Made by a program: the position numbers and the translations under genes. The notes under the pieces were generated by a model. It saw only the letters and a program-made list of their open reading frames with translations, did not search any database and was not told the DNA's origin. Positions 59,634 to 64,000 of a stretch of DNA of 64,000 bases are shown piece after piece (the stretch's first letter is position 1; each line of letters opens with the position of its first letter). The DNA comes from Isoperla grammatica (Eukaryota; Arthropoda; Insecta; Plecoptera; Perlodidae): positions 44,228,170-44,292,169 of the forward strand of contig OX246741.1 in the NCBI GenBank assembly GCA_945910005.1, written 5' to 3'.

Positions 59634-61201
59634 GCAGTGTTAAAGCTACTTTTTAAAAGTAGCACTGTTACAGCTACAGCTACTTGATCTTTGAAAGTAA
59701 CTTTGCTACTTTTCAGCTACTGTGATTTCTCAGTAGCTCGCTACTTGTACAGCTACTCAAAAAAAGTAGTGACGCTACTTTAGAGCTAGTTTTATTTTTT
59801 ATAAAGAACCAGGAATGCATACTATTTAAAGTGTTTTGGGAACGCATTTAAATAACTTTATAACACTATAATTCTCTACAGGTCCGGTAGGCCGGAAAAG
59901 TAATTAAACCTATTTATTTGATAATCTAGACCTATTGCTATTGGCTATATAGATTCTATCAAATGTTTATTAACGTACAGTTGTTAACAGATTAGGTTAT
60001 CTTATTATTACTAATAATCATTTTTATGTTTATGAAAACAATGTATGTCAAAAACTTAGAAGCCACAAATATGTCTATAAGAGGTGTTATATTTGTGAGT
60101 GAGTCTCGTATCACAGCTCACGGGGTGAAACAGCAAACTCAGCTCTGGGGAGGCGGCCTTAGGACCTATGAGTCTTTGAGTCACTCAACGCTATGAGTCT
60201 TTGAGCAAGAAGGACAGTGCAATGACAGTCGTCATTCCAAAACTGTGGCGGTGGGAATTGTGGCAGGCGAAACAAATTTATAACTGAATAGGATAGACAT
60301 TAAATAAATAAATGAAACGTGTACGGTATTTGTTTATTGCAAAAATCGAGTAGCAGCAATAGGGAAGGCTCACGCATTTTTTTTATTTGCTTACTGGTTA
60401 CCTCAAGTTAAAATAAACGGGAAGTAATTGGTTTCGGCTCGAAAGGTGCATTGACATCTCTTTAACGGCAAGTCAAAGATATTGCTGTCAAAACACGCTC
60501 AGAAACGGACCTGCGCCATCTTGCTCGTGATTAAAAGTTTCTGACGTCATAACTCTGTAAACAATCATTTTATATCATACAAATAGTACTGACATCCCAC
60601 AATTTAGTAGATTATTGCTCTCATAAGACTTTAAATGAATCAACGTTTATTTCTAGTTAGTAAATGAACACTGCTCAACATTAATTATCAACAATATGTT
60701 AAATAATTGCATTATTTTAAACACGTTTTGGTAAATACTGTATCAAAATGTACTTTCTGAAGAAAAAAGTGGTATAAAAGACATTGTTGTAAAGTCACTG
60801 CATCCTAGATATTGTAAAATGTCCAACTTAATATCTTTGATATTATTAAGAATACTTCAAGGAGGCAGTTGTTGACAAGAGTTATGACGTCACGAGCCGT
60901 TTTTCAATTACGGAGCGGAAAGTTCCAAATTTCAAACTTAAAATGCTAATAGAATTGGAAATATCCTACACTTCTCAGATATAAAAATTTTATAGTCCGT
61001 ATTTTTAGATAATGGCCTTCCGTTTTTAGGTAGGTACTTCGAGGAATATTTATTTTTCATGAGCCTTCCCTATTTTTCGCTACAAATATTCGTTTATAAT
61101 AGCTTGCTAATCGCTACTCTACCGCATTTTCAAATGTAGCGCGCTACCAGTCTCGCTACCGAAAAAAACATGCTACTTTTAGCGTGCTACGTAACAACAG
61201 T
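59634..61201. mobile_element. Possible hAT-like nonautonomous element with GCTAC subterminal repeats
   Basis: The left end GCAGTGTTAAAGCTAC and the right end GCTACGTAACAACAGT resemble inverted termini. The flanking 8-mers GCATCCGG (59626) and GCATCCAA (61202) agree at six of eight positions. GCTAC/GTAGC words cluster inside both ends. The 1.5-kb interior has no transposase. Confidence 0.55.
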
Positions 61202-62299
61202 GCATCCAATTCCGTGCAATGATAACGTTCCATAACAATATGGTTTATATATATGGTCGAGTAACGAGCTCATGCCTGCATGTCATCATTTGAGTGGACC
61301 CTGCAGTAACACAATCATGTAGAATATCGACAAAGCCGTTTTATATCGTTCTTAGGTCCAGTTTTACAATGTCCCAATAACTACTTATTCGGCCAATAGC
61401 TTGTTTTCTCCATGGCAACCACCAATGAAAACCCTTAAAATCCTCCAAATAGCTTAATTGCTACAAATAACTTTCTTATTAGGAGATTGTAAGACCGGCC
61501 CTTAGCGACACAAGGTGCTGATCCCAGGAAATGCGTAGGTCTACATGTTCGTTGTGGTACACCTAACTCAGCCCACAGGTATTGCCGGGCAACAAGGTTT
61601 TGACTTTTGAATGAAACAGCAGGACGATTCTGTATGGGCGACGATAAGTTTATCAGTAGTTTTGACGTTACTGAATGCGAATGCAAGGCGGTGATTGGCT
61701 CATCGCCTTCTTTTAACAACTGAACCGATGATAAACGTATCATCACCCATTCAGAATTAGGGCGCTGTTTGGACCATGATTTGGGCATAACGTTAAATGC
61801 ATAAACGCCTCAGAAGGACATGCAAGAAATGAGGCAATTGCTAAGGGTAGGAAGCAGTGGTTGAATTAACGGCCAGCTTGTGGCCACCTTCCCGTGCACC
61901 CTATCTTTATATGCCACAACCGAAATTGTCGGTATCGGGATTGCAATCGCAATACTTACGGCGCTGTCCGCAATAAAATCGTAATGTCGTAATGATTTAG
62001 TATGAGAAAATGTACGATTGCGATCCCGATCCCGATGGTTACGGTGTTAGAATCAACAAGTGTAGCTGTAGCAAGCAGGGATGATCGTTTAATTGTTGTG
62101 CTTAAAAGGGCCTGTTTGCTTTGCACATTTTGTCAGATTTGTGAGAGTTATTTGTATAGTTGTGCAGCAGACATCACACATTATGGAGAATGAACTCAAC
62201 CACTTCTAGCCTTTACTTGGAATGGAAATGGAATGATACTTTATTGATTACTTGTTGCATGTCAATCAGTTTAGTGCATGCGTTTATAATTATTTAATA
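61202..62299. other. Spacer, no gene called
   Basis: The minus-strand 117-codon frame at 61435-61788 has no domain I recognise and no splice support. GATTGCGATCCCGATCCCGAT near 62015 and its inverse near 61935 form a short inverted repeat. Confidence 0.3.
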
Positions 62300-62578
62300 A
62301 TTTTTCGTAGGAATACCCGTTACAGGGTACACACCAGCTTTACCTGATGTGCCCCTCCTCAGGTGACTAACTAGGTTAGGGTGCTTGGATAGCTGGGAAG
62401 TAATGTCCGAGGGCTGATAGTAGGACTCCACCCCAGCATTCGCCTTTACGACTGAGAAAAACCTCAGAAAAAACTTTAATCAGGACTGCCGGGTGGTCGG
62501 AATCGAACCGGCGACCTCCCGAATTAGAGCCAATTGGAATTGCGTCTTACCGCTGAGCCACCTCTATCTGTATGTGTT
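62300..62578 (-). mobile_element. Second tRNA-derived SINE family
   Basis: The minus-strand head has AGGTGGCTCAGCGGTAAGAC (A box) and GGTTCGATTCCGACCACCC (T arm and acceptor). A body with AACCTAGTTAGTCACCTGAG ends near 62300. The head's stems are imperfect, and the sequence differs from the Gly-like SINE elsewhere in the window. Confidence 0.7.
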
Positions 62579-63363
62579 TATATTGTATACTTACCGTATA
62601 ACAACATCGGTAATGCTTCCGTCACGGGTGGGTGAGCGGCAGCCAACCAGCGGCCGTGGCTAATTCAAATACCTGCTCAGGTTGGCCAAGACCGTAAACA
62701 CGTCATTTATTGATGACGAAAGGATTACCGAAGGTATTGTGAGACGACTTTAGCAGTAACTTGTTGTAGTAAATATAGTACAGTCACAGTATCTCCAGGG
62801 GAGCAGCCTAAATGATTGACATCCTATTTTATTGACTTTTCAATTAATGTTCGACATGTAAACTTAGATCATTAGCGACCGGAGTCTATGGTTCGATATA
62901 AAGGGACGACCATGATGAGTCCACGACTGTAGTCTGTCCGAACTAACCACACGTGATGTAGCAACTGCCGGCCGGGCAGCCAAAAATACAATTCAATTTG
63001 AAAATCCAAAGAGAAACTATCTTGTTATCATATTGCGAATTCGCAGCTAAGTTATATTGTACATGTGTGACTGTGTGTGGCATTAAAACACAGCACATTG
63101 TACAAGCGGATACTGTGAAAATAGACCGCGTGGAGCGACCGTCTCTTCTGATAAACATTAGTTGACAACTACTACGACAGAACATTGCTTGATACGTCGA
63201 GTAGAGAATAGCAACGAATAATCAACATTGACAATATACGGGGGCGGGGGGGTTAAGCAATTATTGTTTGCCAGAAAGGCTGGATAAATACAAAATTGTT
63301 ATAAGTAAGATGGGAACATAGAGCGTTTGGAAGCAATTGTTGACGTGTAGTCAACGAAGGCCC
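62579..63363. other. Spacer, nothing recognised
   Basis: No coding or repeat structure, apart from a G-run at 63240. Confidence 0.3.
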
Positions 63364-63474
63364 GGTTTTTCAATCGGTCATTAACGGGGCCGTTAGCTGA
63401 CGGTCCGTAATCTGTAACACAATAAACTCTATGCAGATAAGATAACGGCCCCGTTAGTGGACGATTGAAAAACC
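63364..63474. mobile_element. 111-bp MITE
   Basis: GGTTTTTCAATCG at the left is complementary to CGATTGAAAAACC at 63474. A second inner pair is AACGGGGCCGTTA and TAACGGCCCCGTT. No target duplication is clear. Confidence 0.8.
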
Positions 63475-64000
63475 AAGCGTAAGTAGGCTTATTATAAATA
63501 TTTAATTACTTTGACAGGAATGTCATATCTACGTGTAGGAGTAAAGAACATTTTCTGTTAGTAAATAACATACCTATTTTTTAATTATACAAATAATTAT
63601 ACTTTCGTCGAAAATGTTTAACGAAATAATACGAAAAAACTGTTAAAAAAATGTGTATATTATTTTTGAACTGGTTGATCACAAATGTAGGCCTACTTAC
63701 ACCCATACGTAGGCCTAGATATGACATTCCTGTACAAGTAGGTATATTTATAATAATCTTGCAATAGTTGGCGACTAATACATCTGTAAAACGCCGCTAC
63801 CGAACGCTCGTCTGTATTTTCATATTGCTGGCATAAACTCTGCATAACGTCTCGGTATTACCCCCACCCCCCCCCCCCCCCCACCCCTACTCCCACTCCC
63901 CCTCCGCAATCCTCGCTCTTAAAACCACAGGTTCGATCGTAAATCCTAAATATTCTCAAACTTTGTGCTTGGCAATTAATAATAAATGTCATTGAAAACG
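63475..64000. other. AT-rich end of window with C-run
   Basis: A run of about 20 C lies near 63863. No gene is seen. Confidence 0.35.

Noticed and set aside
61435..61788. 117-codon minus-strand frame
   Set aside because: No family match that I can see. This length is not exceptional in 64 kb, and no neighbouring exons were found.
62490..62572. Functional tRNA, minus strand
   Set aside because: The A-box and T-arm are good but the anticodon arm does not fold, and a repeated body follows. Treated as a SINE head.

Overview
The window is eukaryotic. Genes are split by GT-AG introns, coding density is very low, and DNA transposons, LTR and non-LTR retrotransposons, SINEs, MITEs and minisatellites are everywhere. 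Frequent TAGGCCTA words, a secreted serpin and BEL/Pao, Harbinger, hAT and CR1-like elements fit a marine invertebrate genome. I cannot name the species or phylum from sequence alone.

Layout. 1-8.1 kb: remains of a PIF/Harbinger transposon, with the 3' exons of a HARBI1-like transposase on + and a convergent multi-exon Myb/SANT-like gene on -. It is broken up by a SINE, MITEs, a decayed THAP-domain exon and a small hAT element. 8.1-12.6 kb: AT-rich spacer with degenerate repeats. 12.6-33.7 kb: one seven-exon secreted serpin gene on + (about 415 residues, intact in every exon and splice phase). Its introns carry a decayed BEL/Pao element, MITEs and four large tandem arrays. 32.6-41 kb: a segmental duplication that repeats the last intron array and an identical copy of the terminal serpin exon, with a gypsy remnant between the copies. 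41-44 kb: a decayed LINE on -. 45-52.4 kb: a long foldback palindrome and a 98-bp satellite interrupted by a TIR element. 52.8-57.8 kb: a 5-kb, 20-bp minisatellite. 57.8-64 kb: nonautonomous transposon remnants only.

Main observation. Three of the six serpin introns (1, 5 and 6) begin inside a tandem array, and each repeat unit carries the tail of the preceding exon fused to its GT splice donor. That gives 11, 9 and 7 donor copies, plus 19 more in the duplicated array. Exon 1 units are 132 bp (44 codons) and stay open through seven donors, so donor choice could in principle produce a ladder of N-terminal signal-peptide repeats. Intron 6 units each carry a perfect palindromic CRE (TGACGTCA) and a CACGTG E-box. 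Whether this is neutral repeat expansion at exon borders or affects splicing or regulation cannot be settled from sequence.

Apart from the serpin and possibly the Myb-like gene, I see no convincing host gene. Most long open frames are by-products of repeats.
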